Of a stretch of 64,000 nt of DNA, positions 11,964 to 25,815 are shown in pieces. The notes below the pieces were generated by a model. The model did not search any database. It saw nothing but the letters and a program-made list of their open reading frames with translations, and had not been told where the DNA came from. Source of the DNA: Archilochus colubris (lineage: Eukaryota; Chordata; Aves; Apodiformes; Trochilidae). Where the stretch lies: assembly GCA_023079485.1 (NCBI GenBank), contig CM041084.1, forward strand, positions 101,846,467-101,910,466, read 5' to 3'. How positions within the stretch are numbered: position 1 is the stretch's first letter; every line of letters starts with the position of its first letter. The position numbers and the translations under genes are program-made.

Positions 11964-14900
11964 AGGTTGTCTGTATGCTCCTTTGTTTGGTTTCGTAAAT
12001 CGAGTTCCTTCATATAAAAACATGCATGAAGGGAATAGACTGGTCAGTCTAGCCTGGCTAATGACCTAGTGTGAACACTTCCAGAGCAACATAAATTTAA
12101 TTAAAGATCAGAACAGGTAATCTGTAGTGAATCCAGGTGAGATGTTGTCTGGTGGCAGCATGTTATCTGTATAGTCTGTTCTTTTTTACATGAAACTCTT
12201 ATATATTCCATTTAATCTGAAGAAAGAAACTATAGCTAGGCTTAGCTTTCATACTATATTTTATTTCTAGGTCTGTGCCAAACTTTCAGTAAGTTTCCTG
12301 GCTCAGAGGTCTTTGCTGAATATTTTGTATTTATTTTCAAATAATAATGGTGTTTTGTCTCACTGTGCCTTTTGTATGAGTGCACTCTTGATTCTGAGAC
12401 TCATAAAGAAAGAATTGTACATGTTCTTAGAGATCATGTGCAGCGTGAAATGTTTCCAGGATCACTATTATTTCAATGGCATGAATAATAGTTCTATTTT
12501 AATACAAAACAATTATATTCCTTGTTAGATCTGAGTTTAGCTCATCCCCCTTTTTCATGAGAGTAAAAACAACCATGCAAGTGATGTTCCTGCTTGATAT
12601 TCTGATCCTGAAAAAAATGGTATTGCCAAGGTAATTGGATAATACAATTTTCTTAAAAGCACAGAACAGCTTTATCTCAGGTATGTCAATCTTAATGACA
12701 TTAATCCTCTATGGCAGCAGATACCATGCAGAGGCACTTGAGTGCAGCAAGGATTTGACCTTGTAAAGCATAATATTGGCCATTCAAAGAGCTGGTGGGA
12801 ATATCTGTGCAAACCTTTGACTGAAAAAAGTAAAAGAACTGGAGGATCACATAGGCATTTTCCCAGCATTTTTCCAGGTCAACAGAAAGAAACATACTAC
12901 AGAATGTGTAGTACCACATCTAGAGGAAGAGAATGCATGAAATGATGTGATCAATTTTATTTTCACAATTTGTAAGTTTGAAAGAGCTTCTTGTTTGGGT
13001 TTTTTTTCTCATGATATGAAGCACTTAACTGTGACAGTAAATGACATTGTCTGCTATGAGCTGCTACAGCTATTCCTTTTAGGCAGCAAAGAAATCTCTC
13101 TGAAAATCAGGTCACTTCTTTTAGTAGGTTCTGCTTGAGGTATTTGACCATAGGCAGAGAAGTATTAAAATGTTGACATTATTCTATTTGCCTGTATTTT
13201 CTAAACAGGTACAATGGTACAGAAAAATAGGTACAATGAAAGGAAATGCTGAGCTTTAAGGGTTGTTTGTCCGACTCAAATTATACACAGTCAGTTCTCT
13301 GAGATCCTTATGTAAAAAGTATTACAACTGTTAAAGTAAAAGTCTACTGCATCTAAAGCATTTCTTTACCCTGCAAGTGCTCTCTACCAGTTACATGATG
13401 GCTTAGTATTTTCTTCTACTTCTACTTCTGAAATTAGGGTTTCTGACTCTTGTAAGGCCGAAATAATATATGGGAGAACTGGAATTAAATTTCTTCCCTA
13501 GTATTCTCTTAAATCATAGAAATACTGAAACCTTACTGAAAGAAAAAAATAAATAAATCAAAAATAGAAAACCACTCAGCCTTAAATATCTCCAAGAAAA
13601 CTGAGGAAGCTGCTTAACGAAAATAGAGTTTAAATCAAATATTCATTTACATTCTTGTACTGCAGTTTTGTCTAGCCAGGCAAGATAGTTTGTACAAATA
13701 CTTGAACTTCCTCAATATGTCAACTGAAATTACAAGCATCTCTGGGTTGATATTTTAGGCTGCTCTCTAAATCTGGATGTTTTTCCTAACCATATTCAAT
13801 TCTTTTATCTTTGGCACATGCAGGGTTTACCCTTAAGCCCCTAATATGACAATGGAACTTGGGTTGCATTTGTATCATTTCCTTTGCTTTTGTGCAAAAG
13901 AAGTACAGAATCCAGACAGTGGGTCTGAGGCACTCCCTGAGACTGCTTTGCCCCTAGTTGCTATGTGAGCAGCTCAGCTTTCTATTTCTGCAAGTAGAGT
14001 GTTTAAAAGGAGGAAGATCCCCCTCAAAAAAGCAGAGAGTGATGTTTTCCAGTGGTTGCTCACCTGCACTGGGTGAGGAGAGTTCTAACTGGAAACTACC
14101 ACCTAATCCATCATGGAAACTGTGGGGCTGGAGCAATGCATTCAAAACTCATCATAGAACACAGTATTTGTGTGTGTAAATAGGAAGTCTTGAGGTAAAT
14201 TTGTTGCAAGCAGATTTCAGAACTTGTCCCATCATATCTAAATCATTTTTAGAAGTACAGTAAAAGGTATTGTACTTATATATGAGGTTATTGATAACTG
14301 AAGTTAAGAATTTCAGAGTTATGGTGCCCTCAGCAACTATATCTCATCACTTATATTACACCTATAAACTGCTGCATTAATTTTAACAGAATGTCTATTA
14401 TTTAATAAAACTACAAGTGTTCAGCTTGCCTGAATTATGGGTTCTGTATGAGCATTTTAACTAACTACCCTGATTTTTTCTCAGTTGGGGACACCAGTCT
14501 TAACCTTATACCAACATATTTTATTTCTTACTTTAAAAGCAGTTAATTTATTTTCATGAGAAAAAGCATAGTTCTTTGACTAAAGCATAATAAATAAAAT
14601 ATTAAACAGATTAAGGTTCAAGTCCTCTGAGAATTTACAGATTCTCTCCATACCCAGATATCTAATATCTGTTTTAAAAATTAACTGGAAATACACTATT
14701 ACGTGTTTTAAACTTCTGATTGAATTCCAAACATGTCATCAAAATATCTGCAGAGCTTCATTTTACTAAACCCATGTTAATTTCTTTTTTGTACTCGAGT
14801 GGTTTGAAAAGTCAAAATTTTACAGTTGACAAGCAGGACTTGTAGGTTCCATGACACAAGTGAAAGATTGTATGAATATAGATTGTATTTTCATTGTTTG

Positions 14901-15424
14901 ATGACGCTAAAGGTCTAGAACCAATGCAAAAATAAGACCTGAAAAGAACCATTATCTTCTAAATGTAATAAGTGCCTGGAAGAAGACTGTAAAGTGCTCC
15001 ATACTCCTGTGTCAAAAATCAGAATCAAAACCACAACCAAGTAGTATCTTCATTTGCACTTTACAAATGCATTCATACCAGGAAAGCATCAGCTTTCCAA
15101 ATGTGGAGTCTAGGGATAAACTTAGAAGCCACAGAACTGAAACATTGCTTTTTCTCTGTTTTTTGATTTGGTTTTGGTTTTTTAATTTGACATGAAAATG
15201 CATTCAATCCTGTTGTGGGCTCGTATATCACTTAGTACTCTCAGTCTGTGATACTCCAGTTATTAGTTTCATCCTTTTCTAGATGAATATTTTAAGTGGT
15301 TTAAAGTGAGTTTATTCGAGTACTTCTGTTGACACACAATTCCGCGTGCTGTTGTTGAATAAGAAAACAGGACTTTAAAATGTATTTCTGCCTTCAGGAA
15401 CTTATATTCTTGAATACCAGGAAA

Positions 15425-15500
15425 ATATGAAAAGAAAAAAAAAAAACAACAACAAAACAACAAAAATAAACACACAAAAAAAGAAAACAGAAACAAGCTT
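15425..15500. repeat. A-rich low-complexity stretch
   Basis: A-runs with interspersed C (aacaacaacaaaacaac-like) over about 75 bases. The apparent antisense frame of F, L and C residues across it is a by-product of this composition. Confidence 0.8.
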
Positions 15501-15879
15501 GGTATGCTGCAGAAAGATAAGAATTTAAACATTTCACAGACATAAAGTTGCCAGAGTCATTAACTCAACAATATTTAAGGGAAACATGTAAGTTTACTTT
15601 AAAAAGGAGTTAATTTGCTACATAAAACATGGAGTGACTGAGAAGGAAGTCTGAGTCCCCAGAAGGAAGACTGAATTATAAGAAATGTTGATAAAGATAC
15701 AGACTTCCACTTCCAGAGGATTTCAGTCCTCTGAGGAAAATATCAAATCTCCAAGTGAGTTTATGAAGGCCAGACCTGACCAAGAGAAGTCTGTGAGAAA
15801 AAGGGAGAGCATAGACTGACACAAGAGGATAGAAGGACTTGCCTGAGCCTGGAAGTTCAAGGGAGGCCCTAAGACGTAG

Positions 15880-16415
15880 AATAGAAACATAGAATCATTT
15901 GGTTGGAAAGCACCTTTTAGCTCAAGTCCAGACATTAACCCAGCACTGCCAAGTCCATGATTAAATCATGTCCCTCAGCACCATATCTACGCATCTTCTA
16001 AATTCCTCCAGGGCCTGTGACTCACCACTTCCCTGGGCAGCCTCTTTCAGTGCCTCACAACCCTCTCACTGAAGAAATGGTTCCTAATCCAGTCTAAGCC
16101 TTCCCTGGTACAACTTGAGGCTGTTTCTTCTTGTCTTATCACTAAGGAGAAGAGACCAATTCCCAACTCACTACAACCTCCTTTCAGGTAGTTGTAGAGA
16201 GCAATAAGGTCTCCCTTCATCCTCCTTTTCTCCAGGTTAAACAACCCCAGTTCCATCAGCCATTCCTCATAAGACTTCTGTTCTAGACCCTTCACCAGCT
16301 TCATTGCCCTTCTCTGGACTCACTCCAGCACCTCAGTGTCCTTCCTGTAGTTGTGGGCCCAAAACTAATACAGTATTAAAGATGCAGCCTTACCAGTGCC
16401 AAGTACAGGGTGTCA
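15880..16415 (-). mobile_element. CR1 LINE fragment, antisense
   Basis: Left edge carries the inverted tail (gaaacatagaatcattt) followed by the CR1 3' UTR and the end of the reverse transcriptase ORF in reverse complement: gggcagcctctttcagtgcc, ctcctttcaggtagttgtag, tctccaggttaaacaacccc, cagcttcattgcccttctct. Frameshifts and stops break the ORF. The copy is 5' truncated near 16415. No target-site duplication is obvious. Confidence 0.92.
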
Positions 16416-18015
16416 GTATCAGGAAAAATCAGTGAAGGAAGAAAGTTGGCAAGGTCCTGGGTTTGAAATCAGCAGGAAACAAGGAAATAGCATGGGTAAT
16501 GAATAGTTTGGTTAATTAATTTTAATTAGTAATAAGCCCACAAATGCTTGGGATCATTAAATATCTTTGCTACTGTGTACAGCACAGTGGTTTTTGGATT
16601 GCAGTTCATATCCATTGATAAAATGCCATAAAAAATTGACCTACATTGACAGAAACATTTGAATGTCCTTACAGCCTCTGGACTTTGGCTTATGTTTGTA
16701 GTGAGAATCAAAAGCTAAGCTGTTAGCAAACAGTCCAGTGTTTCAGTTTTGATTGCCTAAACAAGCTGGCATGTAAATGCTCTGGCTGCAGTTTGGGAAG
16801 CAACAGATAGACAGAACACTCAGCAGAAGTTAAATGTTGTTGAAGAAGAAACTTTCCATAGAAAAGAGAGACCTGGTGATTATCCTGGGAAATAGTGGTA
16901 TTCGTTAGCTGCAGGACAAAATTGAGCAACTCATATTTGAGACTCCTTGTTTAATATGGCTTGTAAGGGTTTCTGAGCATCATAGCTATAACATGCTTTA
17001 GAGTTGATGCACTATGAATAATCAGAAAAGTAGCAAAATAAGAATTCACAACTAATTTTATTAAATCTCACACAAAATATGCTTAACTAAAGAGCCCTTT
17101 TGCAGTTTCACCTTTGCTATAAAAATCAGATTTCTGCAGAATACCTTTAGGACCACTCCTTCAATGACCCTGCTTACTTGCATGTTGTTTTCACCATTAC
17201 AGGAAAGAGAAGGATGTTGGGTTACAATGATCAAAAGTCCGAAGAGCAGAGGAAGGGAGATAGGTGGGTGGGTGAGAGCGCTGTGCTCTTTGGCTCTCAT
17301 CTGCTATGTCCCAAAATCCCATCAATGCACATTCCCAGTGTTCCCGATTTCCAATACAAGTAGCATCACTTTCTACAGGTCAAGAGAAATCATGCACATC
17401 AATAAGAAAAAGAAGGAACTAGAGTTATATGGACTAACATAATTGAAAAGGAGGATCTCTGCAAGCTGGTGGATGTTCAGTTGCTCTAATTATGCTATAG
17501 AAGAAACAGTAGTATGATTTCACACTTGCAAACCTACTTTTGTGATGATTGGCACATAGCTCCACTAATCTGAAATGTGTCTTGAACCAAAATCAGCCTG
17601 GTGAGTGCACACTGCCTCTTAAAAGATTGTGGTAAAAAGGTGCACCCAAAAGTGTTGCACTGAACCAAAAATACCCTGATCTTGTTTGTAAATGCTTTGA
17701 ATAAAAACCACCAAAAAGAAACCCCCAGATTTATCCAGCCTAGTATTAGAGCTAGCTGGGTTTTATATGTCAGCATGTTTGCTAGAAACTTCCTAGATCA
17801 GTAGTGGAAAATAACAACTCCAGAAATGCTTGTGACTACTTACAGGGAGAAGTAGACATCCACTGCAAACAGCAGCCCATAGACAAATGAGTCTGAGGTG
17901 AGCCCTTGGCCTTGGGAGTTCTTATGGCTGTTTTGGCTCAGTGCAGTGAATTCTTGCTAGTGCAGTTACATCAGGGAAGAGTGTATTAAAAAGAGAATTT
18001 TGTTCATCACTTCAG

Positions 18016-18230
18016 GTTCCTCAAGATGAATGGACTGGATACACTCCACGAGGGAAAGATGATGAGATTCCCTGCCGACGGATGCGTAGTGGCAGTTACA
18101 TCAAAGCCATGGGGGATGATGACAGTGGAGACTCAGACACAAGTCCGAAGCCATCTCCAAAGATTGCTGCACGGAGGGAGAGCTATCTCAAGGCAACTCA
18201 ACCATCCCTTACGGAGCTCACCACCCTCAA
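18016..18230 (+). CDS. DLGAP1: DLGAP1 coding exon 2 (residues 319-390) with GK-binding repeats 1 and 2
   Basis: Translates from VPQDEWTGYTPRGKDDEIPC through to TELTTL, with the next lysine codon split (AA|G), so it begins in phase 0 and ends in phase 2 at a gtaggt donor (18231). It carries two of the repeats that bind the GK domain of PSD-95/DLG proteins when phosphorylated: RSGSYIKA (342-349) and RRESYLKA (371-378). In studies of this family, phosphorylation of the serine just before tyrosine (here Ser345 and Ser374) creates the high-affinity interaction. Between them is an acidic, serine-rich linker DDDSGDSDTSPKPSPK (352-367). A different frame across this exon is open for 82 codons but is a shadow. 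Length is 215 bases. Confidence 0.95.
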
Positions 18231-21200
18231 GTAGGTCCATGGTTTATTATATCACAAATAGAGCCCTCCATTAAGAGATCCAGTTACTGTTTCTACTCTT
18301 TGCTTCTGGGTATCAGTTAAAGAAAGTAAACAGTTGTGTTATGCCATGCTTATTTTTCATTTTTCTGAACAGGGTTAGGTTTGCAATGTATCTCAAAGAG
18401 GGACCCTACTACCTGCTCTTTGAATTTGCAAAGTATTTCAATCTGTTAGTGTTAAGTGAGTGTTCATATATGTGCAGTAGGTCTGTTCTTTAAATATTTT
18501 GCTGAATTATAGCTTTGGCCTGTGAAAGCTGTGTATAATTGTTTATTTGTGTATACTCAAAATGTTAAATTAGCCCTAAGCTAGTCTTTGCATCTCTTTA
18601 GAGAACATCTGACATTTAACTAAAAAGAACAATTACTATCTGAAAATAGACAAATCCATGGTTTGCAGTCTTTAGTTCACTCAGAAATGCACTGTAGCTT
18701 GTGAAGAAATATAACTAAAATTAAAATTGTTTTAATTGTTTATGAAAACTTTAGTCGAGAGGACCAATGAATTTAAGTTTTTTAATGACTGTTTGTGGTT
18801 TTGTTTTAACTGAGCCTTTTAAAAGAATCACTTAAATTCTCATGAAAATTGCAAAAATGGATAATTTTTTGTTTTAGTGCTTTATTTTAAATTAGTCTAA
18901 AATAGAGAGATTCCCTAAAGCAAGATAATAAATTATATCCTTAAAAGAAAATAGTGTGGATTTAAATCAACAATTGTTTCTGTCTGTCTTCAGCAAAAAT
19001 TCATAGCTATAACACTGAATCATATTTCACTGAACCAAATATAACCTAATTTTAGTATAACTTGCCTGAGGCTGTAGCTTTAAAATGGAAAAGAAAAAAA
19101 GGAGCTGTATCTCTTCTAGTACCTATCATTAGTGATGGAAGACTCCTTCTGCATTTCCTTCATTAATTTTCTTCTCCTTCCTTGTCCTCCTCTACCCCAT
19201 TTTTTTTCCCAGAGACCTTTATTGGGGAATAGATTTTAGAGAGAAATGTTTGATCCTTGTTAAGAATGTCATGCTCTTGACACTCGTGATGAATAGACTA
19301 GTAGACAAAAACATGCTTATGGCAGCTCCCCATAGCAGCCTGCCTGACTTTGTCCCAGGGGAAGCCAAGAACTGCTTCTGCTCTTCCTGCCCATTAGTGT
19401 CCAAAGGAGAAAGCAATCTCATTTTCCACAGGGATTTTCATAACCTACCTGGCACTTGCTAAAGGGATCCAGTGATTCCTCTCCTCATCCAGCAGACTTT
19501 ACCACAGCCTTTCCTGAGCCAAAGCTCCTCCTTGGAGATCAGTTATCACAACTTCTGTAAGGTGAATAAAAATGTTATGTACCACCACAAACTCCTCAAA
19601 GCCACACTTGATTCACGGCCACACTCTCAGGCATGAATTTTACTCCTTGATACTTCAGAAACATATTTCACAGTTCTGTAATATATGTGCAAAATGCAAG
19701 GCATCACAGTGAGTGTGTTTGCTCTTTGTCATTTTTGTAGTCTATAGGTACAAAATTTGCAAAAGAATGTGGACTTATTAAAAATAACAAGTCCTGCATG
19801 TCACTGAGTCACCACAGAAGATGTTAAATCAGAAAGGCTGGGCATCAGAAGCTTTTGGGTTTACTTTTGAAGTAATTGTAGTTCAGCAAAGTGCTTGTAC
19901 AAATAATTTATTTCATATGTGCTTTTTTAATCCCTCCCTATTAGGGAAAGCTTTCAGGAATGTGCTTCATTTTCAAGCGCACTCTGTAAAATTCATGTAG
20001 ATTTGGGCTGTGCGGAGTAGGATGTAAAACACAGAGGAAGGAAGGGGAAAATGGTCAATGTTAGTAAAACAAAAAGAAGACAAAATATGAAATAACTTAT
20101 TTTTGATAACTTTTCAGCATAAATTGGGATGAAGTAGAACTGTTGCTTTTAATCTATGCTCATACTTTATAGAAATACCTCTTCCTGAGAAACCTTTCCA
20201 CTTTCAGATGCAAATTGTATAACGCATAATAATGTATTGCTTTTATTCCTTTCTGCTGAACATGATAATTTGGGTTGGGTTTTTTGTGAGAACTAGCCAA
20301 GTGCTTGCTCTAGGAATTGAAGTCTTCTGTTAAGCTATGTTGTCTTTGCACATTTCTTCATGCTTTCTTAGTAGCATGATTTGACCTTGGCTATGACCTT
20401 GGCCATGCTTGTTCATCTTAGGGCTACCCTGATTACTCAGAGAGCTGTGATTGAGTTTCGCTGGCATGTCAGCCAGAGACTAAATTAGGGCCTCTATCTC
20501 ACTGAATATAGGTCATCAAACAATAGTGTAATGTGTGATAACAAGTTATTTCCTTGGCTTACTGTTGCCTTGAGTTCAGTTTGCACCTGAATTAGAGCTT
20601 TATGGAAATGAGCCAAAAGCCACTCTGGGCAGCAGGTAGCCCTTTACTGACACTGGTGGACTTTCTGGCTGACCTTGAAGAACATTATTCACACTTTAAA
20701 GATGAGTAGTATTTCACACCTTTAATTATGTTTTTTCTTTTCTGTCGTGAACAAGGCACCATGCAAAACCAACATTACTGCAGTGGTGATTGTCTGCAGT
20801 GGGGATCTTCTGCACTTCTTTCTACTACTCTCTTTCTCTGTTTTCTGCATGCAGTGCCTAGCTGGCTTCACTTTCATCTTTGGCAGAGCAAATAACTTAA
20901 AAACATGTTCCCTTTTGCTTTCACTGTTGTTTTTGAAAGGATTTTTCATCTTGTGGGACTTTTCCTCTCTGAGTACTTAAAGTCTAATATTGGTCTCACA
21001 ACCCACACTGTTCCTCCCACCTGCCTAGCTACCATTGCTCATGCACCTACTCTTCTAAGAAAGGGTTTTCATTATTACCAATGTTTCTTTTTATATAAGG
21101 AATCCATTTTGAACAGCACAACTGTGTCATATCTCCTTTATGTAATACAAGTTTATTTTCCTGGTTTTGCTGTGAGGTTTTTTTCTTTCTATTCCTTACA

Positions 21201-24200
21201 ATCCCCCTCCTACAATATTCCTCCCATCCCATGGTTTCTATGCAGTTACAGCACATGTGTCAAATGCTGTGGTACCATTCTGAATAAAACACAGCTTGCT
21301 GTGCTCTTAAAATGCACACCTCCGCTGCTGCACTCTCATTATCCTACCAGGCAGTAAGCAGCTTTTTCTGTCTTTGCTGGCAGTATCCTCTTGGTGTTTA
21401 ATCTTTCACAGTTTAGATAAAGGGATGCAGATAAGGGGAAAAAAAATTATATTTGCCTATTCCTGAAAAGTGGCAAAGGTTTATTTTGCACTTTTCAGCA
21501 GATGGAAAATGAACTGGTAAGCTAACTTCTAAAGGAGGTGCAGGCAGCAGATAACTGGCACTTCTATGACAGCTGAGCTTGATTCAGAACATGTTCCTTC
21601 ACTATCTATCTTGGTTGTGTTTAGCATGGTTTTCATGGGAAAAAAAGTATGCTATTACATTGTCCATCACTTTTACCTCCCCATAATTTTTTAATCTGTT
21701 GGCCAACTTTAAAAAGTTTACTAGAGATACTGCAGTCTGAAAGATAAAAAGTTCCAGCACACTGTAAGAAGATCTGTAGCTCTTTAAGGAAGAAAAAGAT
21801 CTGCAGCCATCCTGCACAATATCTTGAAGAACTGTACGTGAAGTAGCTGCTGATTCAGTGCCAGGTATAACTTGATGGCAGCACACAAGGAATATGGAAG
21901 AGTGGAGAACTCTGTGGAGGATCAAGGCCTAAGAGATGGATCCTGTTATCATAGTTTTTCTGCTTAATTCTGCCCCTTTCTTCCTCTCCAATGCACACAC
22001 ACTCACTGCTTACAACATGAGTTCAGATTCTGCTTCGTAACTCAATATAGTTACTTTTCTAAAACATTACAGTACTTAATGGTAATCCACTTGTGGATGT
22101 TTTGCATGGATTTTGGGTTCTATACAGTTGCAGAATTGTTGCTTTGAACACATATTTGATCATAGAATTTTTTTCCTGAGTCAGTTGTGTTCTGACCACC
22201 AGTGTATTAATGGTTTCCATGATCTTTAGAGATGCATTTTTCTAACTTCTGTAAAAAGGAAAGAAAGAAGAACAGAAATTAGGTTTTTTTCATAACAAAT
22301 CTTTACCTTGAAAGTATTTCAATAGACACATCATATTTTTCCGGTCAGTTTTGACTTTGAAAAACATAACTATAAACACCACAAACACTTCTTCATGGGT
22401 ACCAAGTTGCACCACTGCTGATGAAAAGAGTATGTGAGCATGAAAGCAAAAAGCTTTTCCCCTTTGGTAAGTAATGGTAATTACTTACATGATAAGTAAT
22501 TCATCTGTGTGACTTCCATCATAGCTGCATCTGTTACTGTGATTTACTGCATAGATGAGTGATAATAAGAATAAACCAACCAATTCCAAATTTTAAAGCT
22601 TAGCAGAGGCATTCTAATATCTCAAAATATGTGCATGCACCCAGGCTTATATGTTTTTACATTCTAATACAAATAGTGTTAAGCACTTTCTGCTTGCATG
22701 TTTATAGGAATCTGAAGATAAAATTGTTTTTTAAACCTCCATGTTTTCTTAATATCCTATAAAATCACAGTAAACTATCAAGCTCAACTAGAGGCAAAAT
22801 CTGGTAGCAAACTTGAAACAAGTTACAACAACAAAAAGAAAGAGGTAGATCTGATTTATACATCCTGAATTTCAACTTTTCATCACTTGAGAACTGATAA
22901 GGTCAGTTCCTGGATGCCAAGCCTTCAAGCTAGGGTCAACCTGTTTTACAAATAAAATCTTGTCACAGTTGCAGGACCATCTCTGCTAGGATGACTTGTG
23001 AAAAAAACCCAACCTACCCATTTTTGCATGATATAAGATGTTTTGGGTAGCAAATACCATGATCTTCATAAAAGCCAAAGAAATTATGATCAAAATAGTT
23101 TTATAATCTGCAAAGATCTCAATTTTGTCTGGTTGTGATTTGTGGTATTCTATAGGGAGGTGATATTCACTCATGGGCACATTTGTATAGAGTGATGGGA
23201 AGGTACAGTTTATCATCTACAAAGTTTATAATCTGTGAATTAATAGTGAAATTGCATAATGTCTGTTTTCAAACATGATGCTAGGATAAGCAAATATACA
23301 ACAGTTTTTTTTACACTAAATACCCAGCAAATTAAATGTTGCAAGGATGTTGTTAAATGTTATGCACAAAGCTGGATGTCCTCATAGTTGTTGGTTTTTT
23401 CCCTATAGTGATGCAACACTTGTACGTAGGTATCTTTATGGCTTCTCAAACAGGAATATGCAGCTCTTGGAAAACTATGAAACAATATAAACTCTGGAGA
23501 TGGTTCTCCCACTTTCTCAGCTTTTCTGAGATGCTGCTCTTGGGTACTGGCTGTGCCGAGGGAAGTGACAAGGGATGTACAGATACTTTCATTCTGACAC
23601 ACTGGTTAGGCTCTTCCATCATTTGAGCAAACTTCAACACACAGATAAGAATGAATCCTTAGGTATGAAAACCATCTTGGTCTTACGAATGAGGTTCCTA
23701 TTTAGTTTTGGGTGTTTCTCTATTCCTATAACATGCTGTGCATTACTATAACGTATCACCAGAAAAAGGAGTCATATAAACAAAAGAATAGGGTTTTTTG
23801 GTTTTTTGTTTTTTTTTAAATGAAGGTGTCATCCTCATTCCATTAAAGTTAATGAAAATGCCCTATAAACTTCACTGGCCTAGATCACAGATAGAGAGAA
23901 GGAGAGGGAAAATACAAGGTGATACAATACTTCATCTTTCATGTGGGGACTATTTTTAGACACATTCAGGAAAGATTCTTAGTTTTCTTTCACTAAATGA
24001 CTTCAATTAGGGAATGATGACTTTCATAATTAATACAAAAGGAATAAGTCTTATTAATCTTTTAATAGTGTTTTCCAGTATGTTTCCAGTACAGTATGTT
24101 TCATTGTTTCCTGTTGCAGTCTCTCTCATTTGCATAAAACCTTTAGCTAGTGAAAGAATTGTCTACATTTTCCTATAGGTGTTACATTTGTTTGCTTGAA

Positions 24201-24856
24201 GGGGGATTTTTATGGATTTCTTATGAAAGAGCCTGGAGCTTCTCCTTGAGCTTTTGACATGTAACCATAAGAATAGTATTCTGAAACTATTGGTGACCCA
24301 AGTAGTAACTTTTCCACTCTGTTGGTAGATGTTACTTTGCTCTTTATTTATATTACTGCAATCCTTTCTCTCTTCTCTCTGAAAGCCAGGAAGAAGCTGT
24401 TGGTTGGAATAAAACTCAGAAAAAAAAATTGAAAGGCAAGGCAATAGAAAAAATTATTTTGAGGTAGTAGGTGAATATACCTCTGGAGCCAATGGTTTCT
24501 CTAAGGCAGCTGGTACCTGTTTTGTTTAAGGAACAGAGGTTGTTGATTTATTGAAGTAACATAGACCTTGGAACTTTTAAAAAACCATTGCAACTTTCCA
24601 CTGATGGCTATGTAAAGCATGCTGTTGGCTTGTGCTTCAAATCAATGATGAGAATGTGAGAAAGCTGTTGGTCCATGGCACCTCTCCTTCTGTGTGCCCT
24701 CACACAAATGTATGGATGCCTTTACAGCACAGAAACAAACCAGCTCATCTCACTGTACAATCCCCAGTAGAGACAGGGAATAACTGCCTTGTAGGCAGAT
24801 AGGTAGGATGGGCACTCCTCCTCTCTACTTATGTGAAGGTCCTCACCAGTCTTCCT

Positions 24857-24888
24857 GAAATATGTTATTTCAAGAAATATGTTATTTC
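24857..24888. repeat. Perfect 15-base direct repeat, period 17
   Basis: gaaatatgttatttc occurs at 24857-24871 and again at 24874-24888, a small local tandem duplication. Confidence 0.85.
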
Positions 24889-25539
24889 TCTGAGAAGTCA
24901 GAATTTTGTTGTAATCTGTAAGCTATACTAAAGTTGCTGCCTCACTTGTACTTTTACCTTTAGTCGCTGAAATTAGAGGCAATGAAACTGTTACCATTAA
25001 CTTACATAAAACTAAAAATCAGAAGAAAGAAAACCCTTTAACTTTGCTGGTGAAAATGTGATATTTTGTCAATACTGAATCAGAGGTTTGGGAGTCAATG
25101 ATTTATTGCAGACAAGCTGCCACCTGAAACGGATGAATGCCTTACTTGCAGAAATTAAATTCCTTGTCCCTGTGTCTCGTCATGTGGCTCAACTTAGCAC
25201 AAGATTTAGCTTTAAATTAGACACAGCTACAAATGAAAGCAAGAACTCCCAACATTTTAGCTTCTCTCATTTAAATCCTGTAAACATGTATTCATCTGGG
25301 GGTTATTTTGATGAATTCAAGTCCATCCAATTGTTTGTTTTAAAAAGCAAGGTCTGTCATACTTTATGGGTCAAATGGGCACTTCTACAGCTTGCTCTAA
25401 GAAACACAATTTTAGTTACTGAACCAAGATATTATCTCTTTCGGGATATAGATTTTACACACCCAACCTGCATGTTTGTGTGCAAAACTGGTCTTGTTTA
25501 CATTCAGCCCTACTTCTGCCCACCTGCTTAAAGTCTGTC

Positions 25540-25815
25540 TCAGAAAGGAAGTTAATACAATCCAGTGGGAACAGGAGAAGAAATGCTGCCCAAGACTGTA
25601 AAGGCATGCAAATGCTATATGTTAGGCAAATTTTCCTAATAGTAATGATTGTTAAGCATGGGAGTGGATTGCCAAGAGAAATCACTTCACTGCACATTTT
25701 CAAGAAAAGGATAGAAAATGTCTGTCAGGACAAATTTATGTATTTCTGATCCTCCTCTAGGGTAGGAGTGACCAAATGACCTCATGAAGACCCCTCCAGA
25801 CCTATCTTACAATTA
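25540..25815 (+). mobile_element. Old CR1-like LINE fragment, sense
   Basis: One frame reads GSGLPREITSLHIFKKRIENV, which lines up with the well-known C-terminus of CR1 ORF2 (RHWNGLPREVVESPSLEVFKKRLD). It is followed by gatcctcctctagggtaggagtgac and agacccctccagacctat, which resemble the 3' UTR of old CR1 subfamilies. The copy is diverged and lacks a clear repeat tail, so it is probably much older than the others here. Confidence 0.75.

Larger units (their letters stand above)
3762..18015 (+). other. DLGAP1: DLGAP1 intron 1 (14.3 kb)
   Basis: Runs from the gtacag donor at 3762 to the ttcatcacttcag acceptor ending at 18015, in phase 0. It holds a C/T-rich tract just after the donor, a sense CR1 tail (6803-6891), a short antisense CR1 tail (about 9447-9505), a larger antisense CR1 (15880-16415), several A-rich runs, and a candidate alternative first coding exon at 11744-11794. 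Open frames elsewhere in it are short and lack splice or codon support. Confidence 0.85.

Noticed and set aside
20905..21357. 150-codon open frame on the + strand
   Set aside because: AT/pyrimidine-biased composition, no family signature, no splice support; consistent with chance in a long intron.
25088..25531. 147-codon open frame on the + strand just before the old CR1
   Set aside because: Low-complexity amino-acid content without recognisable domain; the neighbouring CR1 piece does not extend into it convincingly.
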